In this document: one piece after another, positions 23,305 to 31,790 of the stretch | Position numbering within the stretch: the stretch's first letter is position 1 | Layout of the letters: each line of letters starts with the position of its first letter | NCBI RefSeq assembly: GCF_014168535.1 | Contig: NZ_CP060007.1 | Coordinates: 682,001-746,000 of the forward strand | Length of the DNA stretch: 64,000 nt | Direction: 5' to 3' | Origin: Lacibacter sediminis | GTDB taxonomy: Bacteria; Bacteroidota; Bacteroidia; Chitinophagales; Chitinophagaceae | The notes under the pieces: model-generated | Database searches by the model: none | The model's input: only the letters and a program-made list of their open reading frames with translations | Told to the model about the DNA's origin: nothing | Translations under genes and position numbers: made by a program

Positions 23305-24301
23305 CTCTGTTCTTGCCTTTAGTTTCTTCTTTCTTTTTTACAAACGACTTGTTGAGGAATTTAAGAAGGCGAACTTCTTTTTCGTTGAGGTAACGCCATT
23401 TGCCACGGTCAACATTCTTTTTGGTGAGATTGGCAAACAGTACACGATCTAATCCTTTCACATCATAACCAAGCGATTCAAACATGCGGCGTACAATACG
23501 ATTACGTCCGCTGTGTATTTCAATACCTACGATCTTTTTATTTTTTGGATCAGCATAGCCCAATGCATCAGGTGCAATAAAACCATCTTCGAGTGTAACA
23601 CCGTTCAACAGTTTTTCGAAATCTTTTTTCTCCAACGGTTTATCGAGTGTTACTTCATACACCTTCTTCACCTGGAAACTGGGATGCGATAATTTTTGTG
23701 TGAGCTCACCATCATTGGTTAATAACAACACACCGGTTGTATTTCTGTCTAAACGGCCAACAGGATAAATGCGGTTGGTTGACACACCTCTCATCAGATC
23801 CATAATTGTCCGTCTTCCCTGCGGATCTTCTGAAGTAGTGATATAATCTTTTGGTTTGTTGAGAAGGATGTAAACCAGCTCCTTTTGGATACTGATCTTT
23901 TTGCCGTTTACTTTTACTTCGTCCTTGTCGGTTACTTTATGTCCGGGCTCATTAATTACTTTTCCGTTTACCAATACGGTTCCGGTTTTAATCACTTCCG
24001 CTGCTTCTCTTCGGCTGCAAACACCACAATGCGCCAGATATTTGTTCAATGGCATTTCGCCATTTGTATTTTCTCGTTTAAACGTAATTGGTTCAGCAGG
24101 AGTTTGTGCTTTTGCCACATATCCATCGTCTTTTTTCTGAGCTCTTGTAGCTTGGGGTCTTAAACTTCGTTCTTCTGCTTTCTTTTTGGCGAAGTATTCG
24201 TTCTTATCGGCTCTTGCCTTTTTCTTTTCCTGGCGGAACTCTTCTTTCTTTTGTGCGTTGCTTTTCTGGATTTGAAAATTGCCAAAACTCTTTTTTGTCA
24301 T
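23294..24301 (-). CDS. RsuA/RluB-family 23S/16S rRNA pseudouridine synthase
   Basis: A 335-residue protein. A long basic, low-complexity N-terminus (about 1-80, many K/E/R: EFRQEKKKARADKNEYFAKK) is followed by an S4 RNA-binding domain (MPLNKYLAHCGVCSRREAAE, GTVLVNGKVINEPGHKV). Then comes the catalytic domain with VGRLDRNTTGVLLLTNDG (catalytic Asp) and HSGRNRIVRRMFESLGYDV. RluB/RsuA members modify 23S or 16S rRNA. The basic extension is common in Bacteroidota homologues and may bind RNA. The ATG at 24301 is preferred over 24358, which would add 19 residues lying across a good -7 box at 24339-24346. Confidence 0.92.
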   Translation of the reverse strand: MTKKSFGNFQIQKSNAQKKEEFRQEKKKARADKNEYFAKKKAEERSLRPQATRAQKKDDGYVAKAQTPAEPITFKRENTNGEMPLNKYLAHCGVCSRREAAEVIKTGTVLVNGKVINEPGHKVTDKDEVKVNGKKISIQKELVYILLNKPKDYITTSEDPQGRRTIMDLMRGVSTNRIYPVGRLDRNTTGVLLLTNDGELTQKLSHPSFQVKKVYEVTLDKPLEKKDFEKLLNGVTLEDGFIAPDALGYADPKNKKIVGIEIHSGRNRIVRRMFESLGYDVKGLDRVLFANLTKKNVDRGKWRYLNEKEVRLLKFLNKSFVKKKEETKGKNRDEE

Positions 24302-24338
24302 GCTATTTGTATTTGCTGTTTTGCAACAGGATGAGCGG

Positions 24339-24346
24339 CAAAGGTA
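24339..24346 (-). promoter_or_regulatory. -7 box TACCTTTG for the pseudouridine synthase pair
   Basis: Minus-strand TACCTTTG followed by CCGC, 37 nt upstream of the ATG at 24301. Same extended form as the box ahead of rlmN. Confidence 0.55.
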
Positions 24347-24530
24347 ACTGAAATGCACCGAAGAGTGAACCGTTGCATAGTAATAATATCAATCGTTAGT
24401 CATATTTTTCATTGGCTTTCGTTTACGCTGACCAAACGGTTACACAACCGTTCATCCAATGATTGACACACGCTTAACATTTCAGAAACTATTTTGCAAG
24501 AATTTTTCCAACAAAACGTCAAACTGATCT

Positions 24531-25772
24531 ATGAGAAATTTTTTCTTAGCCCTTCTTATGTTGATGACCTATGTAGCCGGAGGGCAATCTCCCCAAACCC
24601 TTTATTTCGACCCATCCTCTACCATTGGCGCACCAGCATCAAGGATCTTTGAAAGCATTACTTATATACCTCTTGAAACAACCAGGCAAAGTCTGTTTGG
24701 ACAAATAAGCCGCTTGATTGTAACTTCTCAATATTTCATCATTTTCGATTACGATACACAGGCTCTTTATTTTTTCGATAAGTCAGGAAAATTTATCAAA
24801 AAGTATAAAGACGAAAAATACACGCTGGGCAATATGCAGTTTTTCGAGAAGCAGAACGCACTGTATCTATTGCAGGTAAACAGGAATTTCAAACCAACAC
24901 AGGAGTACATCGATGAACTCGTTCGCAATCCTTTTTCAAAGGACAGCAGGAAATATGCAAAGGCAGTTCTTTATGACCTTACAGATATTCAAAAAGAACA
25001 GATCAAAGAAGTGCCTGACTTTACGATTTACATGGCCAACCCTTTTTACTTTAATTCAAAGGAATGGTTATACAGCATTGTACTTGAAGATAAAGACGCA
25101 AAAGACTCTATTGACTATGAATTGAAGGTATCTGACGGTAATAAAATTCTTCGCTCTTATTTTCCGTACTCAAAAACAAATTCATCGTATTTAGCTGATC
25201 CAGGCAATATTGATTTCTTTCCTACAAACAAGCCGAACATATTATACTTCACCCGCCCTTACAATTATTCGATTTATCAATTCACATCAGATAGCATCAC
25301 TGCACTATACAATTTTGTACTTCCTTTTGAAAACACGGTGCCGAAGATGTTTTTCACGAAACAATTCAGCTCACGCAATGAGTTAAGAGAATACAAACAA
25401 ACTAATCCCGGCTACGTGTGGGAAATAAACGGATTAGTCCCTTTTAACAACTACCTGTTTTTCTCGCTGGATTATCAAAAACGTGACCGTCGGTTTTTAT
25501 TCGATAAAAATGGCAATCGGTTTTACAATATCAACAGAATAACACCTGACAGTAGCAATGCTTTCCTGCCAGTCATGGGTTGGAATATCCAATACTATGA
25601 CAACTCAGCTTTGTACAGCAGTATATCATCCGATGCCATGTTTCGTTCCAAAGAAACAGAGGTTAATAAAAAACCTGTCTATTCGCCTTTATTGAAAACC
25701 TATTTTGAAAAGAGTAAATCTTCAGCAAACCCTGTTATCATCATCTTGAAACCACTCTCAAAAACCAAATGA
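24531..25772 (+). CDS. Secreted 6-bladed beta-propeller protein
   Basis: A 413-residue exported protein (signal MRNFFLALLMLMTYVAGGQ). The early sequence SITYIPLETTRQSLFGQISRL and FIIFDYDTQALYFFDKSGKFIKKY is the recognisable opening of the Bacteroidota 6-bladed beta-propeller family (the IPLET-Ixxx-DxxG pattern). The later part (SITALYNFVLPFENTVP, RRFLFDKNGNRFYNI) continues as repeated strands. No catalytic residues; the function is unknown. It lies about 95 bp upstream of, and in the same direction as, the outer-membrane barrel gene, so the two may form an operon. Confidence 0.75.
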   Translation: MRNFFLALLMLMTYVAGGQSPQTLYFDPSSTIGAPASRIFESITYIPLETTRQSLFGQISRLIVTSQYFIIFDYDTQALYFFDKSGKFIKKYKDEKYTLGNMQFFEKQNALYLLQVNRNFKPTQEYIDELVRNPFSKDSRKYAKAVLYDLTDIQKEQIKEVPDFTIYMANPFYFNSKEWLYSIVLEDKDAKDSIDYELKVSDGNKILRSYFPYSKTNSSYLADPGNIDFFPTNKPNILYFTRPYNYSIYQFTSDSITALYNFVLPFENTVPKMFFTKQFSSRNELREYKQTNPGYVWEINGLVPFNNYLFFSLDYQKRDRRFLFDKNGNRFYNINRITPDSSNAFLPVMGWNIQYYDNSALYSSISSDAMFRSKETEVNKKPVYSPLLKTYFEKSKSSANPVIIILKPLSKTK

Positions 25773-25866
25773 AATGGTCATACAAATTGGCAAGATATCT
25801 TTTAACAAGAGCGAAGATAATTTGTATGGACATACTATGTGGCTGAAAGACAACAACAATTAACAC

Positions 25867-28752
25867 ATGAAATTAATTACCATTCTACTGCTTCTTCTTC
25901 CATGCATTATTTTTTCCCAGGAGAAAACAACAGGCCCTGTTGGTACTGTTACCGGACTAGTAAAAGATTCTGCAAACGATTATGCACTTGAGTCCGTAAC
26001 TGTGCTTGTTTACAAAAAAAGTGATTCAACTTTATTAAACTACCAACTTACAAACACATCGGGTGAGTTTAGTTTTGATAAACTGCCGCTGAATGTGTCT
26101 TTACTCATCAGCCTTACATCATCAGGATACAAATCATTTTCAAAAACGATAAAACTCGACAGCGCCAATTCATCTTTCAGCTTTGGCACCATTCAACTCG
26201 GTACAAATTTTAAAAATCTTGATGAAGTAGTGATTGAAGCCGTATTGCCGATTCGTATGAATGGCGATACATTGGAAATAAATCCCGCAGCATTTAAACT
26301 CGATTCAAATGCAGTTGTGGAAGATATGCTGCGCAAAGTTCCCGGTGTTACACTTTGGGGCGATGGTACTGTAACAGTGAATGGAAAAAAAGTAACCAAT
26401 GTGTATGTTGATGGTAAACCTTTCTTTGGAAACGATCCTGCTATTGCAACGCAAAACTTACCAAAGAATGCCATTGACAAAATACAGGTGTACACAGAAG
26501 AAGACCGTACAAAAACTGCAGCCGAACGAACAGCTGCTGATTCGTTGCTGACGATGAATATTAAACTCAAGGCGGATAAGAAGAATGGCTATTTTGGAAA
26601 AGGTGGCGTTGGTATTGGTACAGATCAACGTTTTGAGGGTGACCTGGGTTTACAGGCCTATAATAAAAAAACAAGGCTTGGCATTGGTGCAGCTATGAAT
26701 AATATTAATAAAGGAGTTGACGATCTGCAATCCTTATTAGGTGAGACCACCTTCCGCAGCTTTAACCCACGTAACAGGTATGTTGCCAATTTTGGAGGAC
26801 AGGGAATTAATAAAATATACTTTGTTGGCGCCAACCTTCAACATAGTTTTATTGAAACAACCAATAACCAACGCACAAACGAATTGTCAATTGATTTAAC
26901 TGGTCGTGGTAATGTGAATAATGTAAGCTCAACCACAAATGGTACTTCCACAACAGGTACAGGAGCCTTGTATACATCATCAACCCGAAACTCCACACAG
27001 GATAACGATACAAAAACAATTGGGTTAAGCTATAATAAACGTGATAGAGATAAAGACCTCGGTTTTCGTATTTCGGCAAATGAAACAAAAGGTTTCGGCA
27101 ATTCATCATCCACTTCAAAAAGTGAAAGAGATAGCGTGGGCGTGGTAAGTGAAAATGTGGAATCGTCTCAATCGCAAACAACCAACCGGAACATCAACTT
27201 CAGCGGCAATTTTCAAAACAAGGACAGTGATGAACGAAACCTGAAAAGTTTTTCTTTGCGTTTTAATTCCGGTTATAGCGAAAATCAAAACATACGAAAT
27301 ACGCTCACAGATTTTGATTCTTATGAGAACCCGGCACGAAATACGTCGTTAAATCGCCTTTATAATTCAAACTCCAACAATTGGAACGGAGGTGTGAACT
27401 TTACTTATAACGCACTTAAACGTTTACTGTTTGGCAGTAACAACCTTTGGAACATTAATGTAAGAGTAACAAATAACTTCCAGGTTAGTAAATCGGATGT
27501 TACTTATAACGTAAGTGATTTCGATTCTACAGGGAAAGTATATGTTGTCAATAATAAGATCACCAACCTGCATCAGAATACCCGAATAAGTGAAGATCCG
27601 GCTTTGAATTTGTCGAAAGCGTTTACGAAGAATCTGTCTAACCGGTACTATCGTACAATTACATTTTCGACAAATCTTGGTGGACAGTTTCTGTGGGAAA
27701 AAGATCGTTCAAATTTCTCTAACCGTAACCTGACCAGGGATTTTGCCTTCTTTACACCTAACTCAAATATTGCTTACTTCTATCAGAAAACAAACGGCTA
27801 TAATATTAATTTCAATGTTAACCATTCAAAAAACTATTCTATTCCGGGCCTTGATCAATTGTATCCCATTATCGACAGCACCAATCGCTACTACTTCAAT
27901 TACGGCGGAGCTTTTTTGAAACCTTCAGCAACTAACAGCTTTGGTTTTAACTTCAATTACAACAGGGGTAATAACAGAAATAAGAAAGCCGATATCAACT
28001 TCAATCTTAACGGTAACATTGGCAGAGTGAAAAATGCTATTGCCGACAGCAGTAATATTTATAATGATGGTAGCCGTGATGTCTATCTTATAAATATTGA
28101 TGGTAGAAAGACCTGGAGCTTGTTTGGAAACATTAATACATCGATCAAGCTGAAAAAAAATGTGCTGCAATTCACTTACAGCGGATCTGTTTTTAACAGC
28201 CAGTCACCAAACTACATCGACCAGATATTTTCAATTTCACGTACGCAGAACTTCAACAATTCACTCCGTGTATATTTTGCAGTAACCGATATCATTAATT
28301 TCTCTTTATCGCAGGGAGTAAATATGAGTAACAGCAAACAAACAGGGGGCAAGTTGCAGTCGTTTAATAATAAAAACTATGTAACATCAGCGAGTATGAA
28401 TCTGCAGTATCCCAAAGATCTTACATTGAGCAGCACACTGAATTATGTAAAGAATGTGGCCAGCAAACAAACATCCATGCTTTGGAATGCTTATATCAGT
28501 TACCGATTTATGAAAAGCAAACAAATTGAAGCTAAGTTTTCTGCAATGGACATTCTGCGGCAGAACAGGAACATCTTCATCAGCTCCGGTAGTAATGGAA
28601 TCAACACAACCGTTACAAACGGCCTGGAACAATTTTATATGTTGACGATCTCCTATTTTCCACGAAAATTTGGTGTAGGGCAAGGTGGTGGCAATCGTCG
28701 TGGTCCTGGTGGTGGAAATGGACCCGGTGTGAGAATGGGCGGAAGGCAATAA
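25867..28752 (+). CDS. Outer-membrane beta-barrel protein with carboxypeptidase-like and plug domains
   Basis: A 961-residue exported protein (MKLITILLLLLPCIIFSQ). Residues about 25-115 form a carboxypeptidase-regulatory-like domain (VTGLVKDSANDYALESVTVLVY). A plug-like segment follows (LRKVPGVTLWGDGTVTVNGK, VYVDGKPFFGNDPAIATQNL). The remainder is a large barrel rich in Asn/Gly/aromatic alternating strands. This is the layout of the TonB-dependent-receptor-like OMP_b-brl family in Bacteroidota, though no SusD partner is adjacent. The C-terminus is a Gly/Arg-rich tail (GGGNRRGPGGGNGPG) rather than the usual terminal aromatic strand, perhaps appended after the barrel. The substrate is unknown. 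Confidence 0.87.
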   Translation: MKLITILLLLLPCIIFSQEKTTGPVGTVTGLVKDSANDYALESVTVLVYKKSDSTLLNYQLTNTSGEFSFDKLPLNVSLLISLTSSGYKSFSKTIKLDSANSSFSFGTIQLGTNFKNLDEVVIEAVLPIRMNGDTLEINPAAFKLDSNAVVEDMLRKVPGVTLWGDGTVTVNGKKVTNVYVDGKPFFGNDPAIATQNLPKNAIDKIQVYTEEDRTKTAAERTAADSLLTMNIKLKADKKNGYFGKGGVGIGTDQRFEGDLGLQAYNKKTRLGIGAAMNNINKGVDDLQSLLGETTFRSFNPRNRYVANFGGQGINKIYFVGANLQHSFIETTNNQRTNELSIDLTGRGNVNNVSSTTNGTSTTGTGALYTSSTRNSTQDNDTKTIGLSYNKRDRDKDLGFRISANETKGFGNSSSTSKSERDSVGVVSENVESSQSQTTNRNINFSGNFQNKDSDERNLKSFSLRFNSGYSENQNIRNTLTDFDSYENPARNTSLNRLYNSNSNNWNGGVNFTYNALKRLLFGSNNLWNINVRVTNNFQVSKSDVTYNVSDFDSTGKVYVVNNKITNLHQNTRISEDPALNLSKAFTKNLSNRYYRTITFSTNLGGQFLWEKDRSNFSNRNLTRDFAFFTPNSNIAYFYQKTNGYNINFNVNHSKNYSIPGLDQLYPIIDSTNRYYFNYGGAFLKPSATNSFGFNFNYNRGNNRNKKADINFNLNGNIGRVKNAIADSSNIYNDGSRDVYLINIDGRKTWSLFGNINTSIKLKKNVLQFTYSGSVFNSQSPNYIDQIFSISRTQNFNNSLRVYFAVTDIINFSLSQGVNMSNSKQTGGKLQSFNNKNYVTSASMNLQYPKDLTLSSTLNYVKNVASKQTSMLWNAYISYRFMKSKQIEAKFSAMDILRQNRNIFISSGSNGINTTVTNGLEQFYMLTISYFPRKFGVGQGGGNRRGPGGGNGPGVRMGGRQ

Positions 28753-28777
28753 CATCCTGCTTCTTAAACAATAAATA

Positions 28778-28813
28778 AAAGCGGCCATGTAAGTTCTTAC
28801 ATGGCCGCTTTTA
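28778..28813. terminator. Bidirectional terminator, 16-bp perfect stem
   Basis: AAAGCGGCCATGTAAG (28778-28793) pairs perfectly with CTTACATGGCCGCTTT (28796-28811). A-rich on one side and T-rich on the other, it lies between the convergent barrel and rlmN genes. Confidence 0.9.
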
Positions 28814-28850
28814 GTATAAATCTTATTTAGCCTGAAATCGAAACAGGAAC

Positions 28851-29906
28851 TTAATTTATCCCTTCTTTATTTGCCAACTGTCCGCAGGCTGCATCAATAT
28901 CTTTACCACGGCTTCTTCTTAAGCGTGCATTCACTTTTTGTTTTTCTAAATAAGCCATGAATTTATTTGTTACTTCTTCATCGGGCTTTTGAAATTTTGC
29001 TAAGTCAATTGGATTGTATTCAATGATGTTGATTAGATCGGCCGGAACCTGTCTGTAAATTTTGATCAGGTCATCTGCATCTTTCAACGAATCATTAAAA
29101 TCTTTGAAGAGGATATATTCAAATGTAATTTCATTACCTGTCTTCTTATAAAAATGATTCAGTGCTTCAATCAATGATTTAATGTTGTTGGTATCATTGA
29201 TGGGCATGATCTCATGGCGCTTTTCATCTGTTGCGGCATGTAAACTCAACGCCAGTTTAAAACGCACTTCATCATCACCCAATTGCCTGATCTGTTTTGC
29301 CACACCCGCCGTTGAAACAGTAATGCGGCGTGGACTCATGCCTAATCCGTCAGGCGAAGTAATACGTTCAATTGCTTTCAACACATTTTTATAATTGAGC
29401 AACGGTTCACCCATCCCCATAAAAACAATATTGGTCAGCTTCTTTTCATACACACGCTCACTTTGCTGGTTGATGAGCACTACTTCATCATAGATCTCAT
29501 CATAATTGAGATTTCGCTTGCGATCGATGTAACCGGTGGCACAAAATTTACAACTGAGTGAGCAACCGATTTGCGAGGAAACGCAAGCTGTCTTGCGTTC
29601 ATCGGTTGGGATCAACACACCTTCCACCAAATGACCTTCGTGTGTGCGGAACCTTGACTTTACCGTTCCATCAGCAGAATATTGCGTGGCATCAACTGCT
29701 AGTGCTGGAAGTGTAAATGTTTCACCGAGTTTTTGACGGAGTTCTTTGCTGAGATTGGTCATGTCGGCAAAGCTGTGGGCATGCTTCTGCCAAAGCCATT
29801 CATACACTTGTTTTGCCCTGAATTTCTTTTCCCCCATGCTTTCGAAGAAATCCGTGATTTCTTCAAGACTTAAGTGGCGGATATTTCGCTCGTTCGCTAC
29901 TTGCAT
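28851..29906 (-). CDS. rlmN: 23S rRNA (adenine-2503-C2)-methyltransferase / tRNA methyltransferase
   Basis: A 351-residue radical-SAM methyltransferase that methylates C2 of A2503 in 23S rRNA and of A37 in some tRNAs. The iron-sulfur motif CxxxCxxC is visible in GCSLSCKFCATGY. Other family marks are NIVFMGMGEPLLNY, MSPRRITVSTAGVAKQIR, LALSLHAATDEKRHEIMPIN, and near the C-terminus RRSRGKDIDAACGQLA with the catalytic Cys. The ATG at 29906 (MQVANERNIRHLSLEE) is preferred over 29927. A -7 box ends only 5 nt before this ATG, so the mRNA may be leaderless. Confidence 0.95.
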   Translation of the reverse strand: MQVANERNIRHLSLEEITDFFESMGEKKFRAKQVYEWLWQKHAHSFADMTNLSKELRQKLGETFTLPALAVDATQYSADGTVKSRFRTHEGHLVEGVLIPTDERKTACVSSQIGCSLSCKFCATGYIDRKRNLNYDEIYDEVVLINQQSERVYEKKLTNIVFMGMGEPLLNYKNVLKAIERITSPDGLGMSPRRITVSTAGVAKQIRQLGDDEVRFKLALSLHAATDEKRHEIMPINDTNNIKSLIEALNHFYKKTGNEITFEYILFKDFNDSLKDADDLIKIYRQVPADLINIIEYNPIDLAKFQKPDEEVTNKFMAYLEKQKVNARLRRSRGKDIDAACGQLANKEGIN

Positions 29907-29911
29907 AGCGG

Positions 29912-29919
29912 CAAAGGTA
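29912..29919 (-). promoter_or_regulatory. -7 box TACCTTTG adjacent to the rlmN start
   Basis: Minus-strand TACCTTTG, then CCGCT, then the ATG. With a normal -7 to +1 distance, transcription would start at or within a base or two of the start codon. Confidence 0.5.
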
Positions 29920-29973
29920 CAAAGCAAAAGCGGATTGAATTGAGTTCTTTACATTTGGCTTTTATAATTACAT

Positions 29974-31167
29974 ATGAACCCAGTTTACATTATCGATTGC
30001 ATCCGCACACCCATCGGCAGATATGGTGGTGCATTGGCCACTGTTCGTCCTGATGATCTGCTGGCTCACGTTATTAAAGCATTGGTACACCGCAATGCAT
30101 CCATCGATTTAAATGCGATTGAAGAAGTAATTGCGGGTGCGGCAAACCAAAGTGGTGAGGATAACCGAAATGTGGCCCGTATGGCGGCACTTCTTGCCGG
30201 TTTACCTGTAACTGTTGCCGGAAATACCGTGAATCGTTTGTGTGCAAGTGGCTTGCAGGCGATCATGGATAGTGCAAGAGCAATTGCCAATGGCGATGCG
30301 GAATTGATGATTGCCGGCGGAGTGGAAAGTATGAGCCGGGCACCTTTTGTAATGCCGAAACAGACTGACGCTTTTGGACGAAAAGCAGAACTCTACGACA
30401 CAACACTTGGCTGGCGCTTTTTAAATTCCCGTCTTTCCGAATTATATCATCCCTACAGCATGGGTGAAACGGCCGAGAATGTTGCGAAGCAGTGGAATAT
30501 TTCAAGGCATGCACAAGATGAGTTTGCATTAGAAAGCCAGGTGAAATATGCCGCTGCAAAAGCAGCAGGTAAATGGGCTGATGAAATTATTCCTGTTGAA
30601 GCAGTACAAGGCAAGCAGGTGTTAGTTGTTCAGGGCGATGAACATCCGAGAGAAACAAGTATTGAACAGTTAGCCAAATTAAAGCCAGCCTTTGCAAATG
30701 ACGGAACTGTTACAGCAGGTAATTCAAGCGGTATTAATGATGGTGCTGCAGCTATGTTGTTGGCGAGTGAAGAAGCAGTGAAAAAATATAACCTCAAACC
30801 AATTGCTAAAATAAAATCCATGGCAGTGGCTGGAGTTGATCCGGCTATTATGGGCATCGGTCCCGTGCCTGCTACACAAAAAGCATTGGAGCGGGCTGGC
30901 CTTACCGTTAGCGATCTTGATCTGATCGAGTTGAATGAAGCATTTGCTTCACAAAGCATTGCCTGTATTCATGATCTGGGTCTTGATATACAAAAAGTAA
31001 ATGTAAACGGTGGAGCTATTGCAATTGGTCATCCGTTGGGTTGCAGTGGTGTACGCATCTCTACAACCTTGTTGCATGAAATGAAAAGAAGAAGAAGTAA
31101 GTATGGTTTAGCAACCATGTGTGTGGGAGTGGGGCAAGGTGCAGCGGTGATTTATGAAATGATCTGA
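29974..31167 (+). CDS. Thiolase, 3-oxoadipyl-CoA / acetyl-CoA acyltransferase type
   Basis: A 397-residue type-I thiolase that cleaves 3-ketoacyl-CoA with CoA to acetyl-CoA and a shortened acyl-CoA. Catalytic residues: C90 in VNRLCASGLQA (acyl-carrying Cys), the His in NVNGGAIAIGHPLGCSG, and the second Cys in MCVGVGQGAA. The segment ELYDTTLGWRFLNSRLSELYHPYSMGETAENVA is characteristic of the PcaF/PaaJ subgroup (3-oxoadipyl-CoA thiolase of aromatic degradation), but no other beta-ketoadipate or phenylacetate genes are nearby, so a general fatty-acid role is equally possible. It is divergent from rlmN, with a TACATTTG box at 29950-29957. Confidence 0.9.
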   Translation: MNPVYIIDCIRTPIGRYGGALATVRPDDLLAHVIKALVHRNASIDLNAIEEVIAGAANQSGEDNRNVARMAALLAGLPVTVAGNTVNRLCASGLQAIMDSARAIANGDAELMIAGGVESMSRAPFVMPKQTDAFGRKAELYDTTLGWRFLNSRLSELYHPYSMGETAENVAKQWNISRHAQDEFALESQVKYAAAKAAGKWADEIIPVEAVQGKQVLVVQGDEHPRETSIEQLAKLKPAFANDGTVTAGNSSGINDGAAAMLLASEEAVKKYNLKPIAKIKSMAVAGVDPAIMGIGPVPATQKALERAGLTVSDLDLIELNEAFASQSIACIHDLGLDIQKVNVNGGAIAIGHPLGCSGVRISTTLLHEMKRRRSKYGLATMCVGVGQGAAVIYEMI

Positions 31168-31192
31168 CAACATTAAGAGCATTATAAAATTG

Positions 31193-31232
31193 AAAAGCTG
31201 TTACGCATTTGAAACGTAACAGCTTTTTATAT
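31193..31232. terminator. Terminator after the thiolase gene
   Basis: AAAAGCTGTTACG (31193-31205) pairs perfectly with CGTAACAGCTTTT (31215-31227), followed by TATATTG. It also faces the convergent minus-strand gene. Confidence 0.88.
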
Positions 31233-31249
31233 TGTTTCAGCAGAAAATC

Positions 31250-31741
31250 CTACTGGTTCACTTTCGGATTTAATACAGTCCAGTTTTTTGTGCCTAAGTA
31301 ATAGGTTCTGCCGTTTTCAATATATTTTATCAGCAATGGATAATTCCTGTAACGTGAAGGTGAATTGCTTGCAGCAGCGGCTTCATTTGTAAAAACGATC
31401 TGCATAACTGTATGCGTCGTTTCCGGAACAAGTGTTTCTGTTGCAGGAGTGTTTCCCAGTTTAATTGAATTCTCTATTGTAACAGGTGCTTTTGTTTCTT
31501 CCGTTTTAAATGATACACTTTGTCCAGCGATCCATACCTCGTCAACAGTAATACTCCTGCCATTTCTTACAAGCAGGTAAACGTATTGCTGTAAAGTTGA
31601 TCTTCCTTTTTCTTTTGAAGAAAAATTAGCACCCCCACTTACTTTTTGCTGGTAAGCATATAGTTTCACAACAGGATATTTTCCTGTTTGGAGAAACGAT
31701 GTGCAACAAATAAAAACCAGACCTGTTAAAATTATTTTCAT
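31250..31741 (-). CDS. Secreted protein of unknown function
   Basis: A 163-residue protein with a signal peptide (MKIILTGLVFICCTSFLQTG). The mature part looks like a small beta-sandwich: KYPVVKLYAYQQKVSGG, QQYVYLLVRNGRSITVDEVWI, PETTHTVMQIVFTNEA, YPLLIKYIENGRTYYLGTKNW. The two Cys in the signal region might allow lipidation, but no proper lipobox is seen. It is not recognised. It lies 50 bp upstream of the 5' side of no gene; the large BNR protein gene follows it on the opposite side of the same strand, so it may be the downstream gene of that unit. Confidence 0.65.
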   Translation of the reverse strand: MKIILTGLVFICCTSFLQTGKYPVVKLYAYQQKVSGGANFSSKEKGRSTLQQYVYLLVRNGRSITVDEVWIAGQSVSFKTEETKAPVTIENSIKLGNTPATETLVPETTHTVMQIVFTNEAAAASNSPSRYRNYPLLIKYIENGRTYYLGTKNWTVLNPKVNQ

Positions 31742-31790
31742 TTTGTTTGTTTAGCAAGTTGATGCTTCACACAAATGCATTACACAAGCA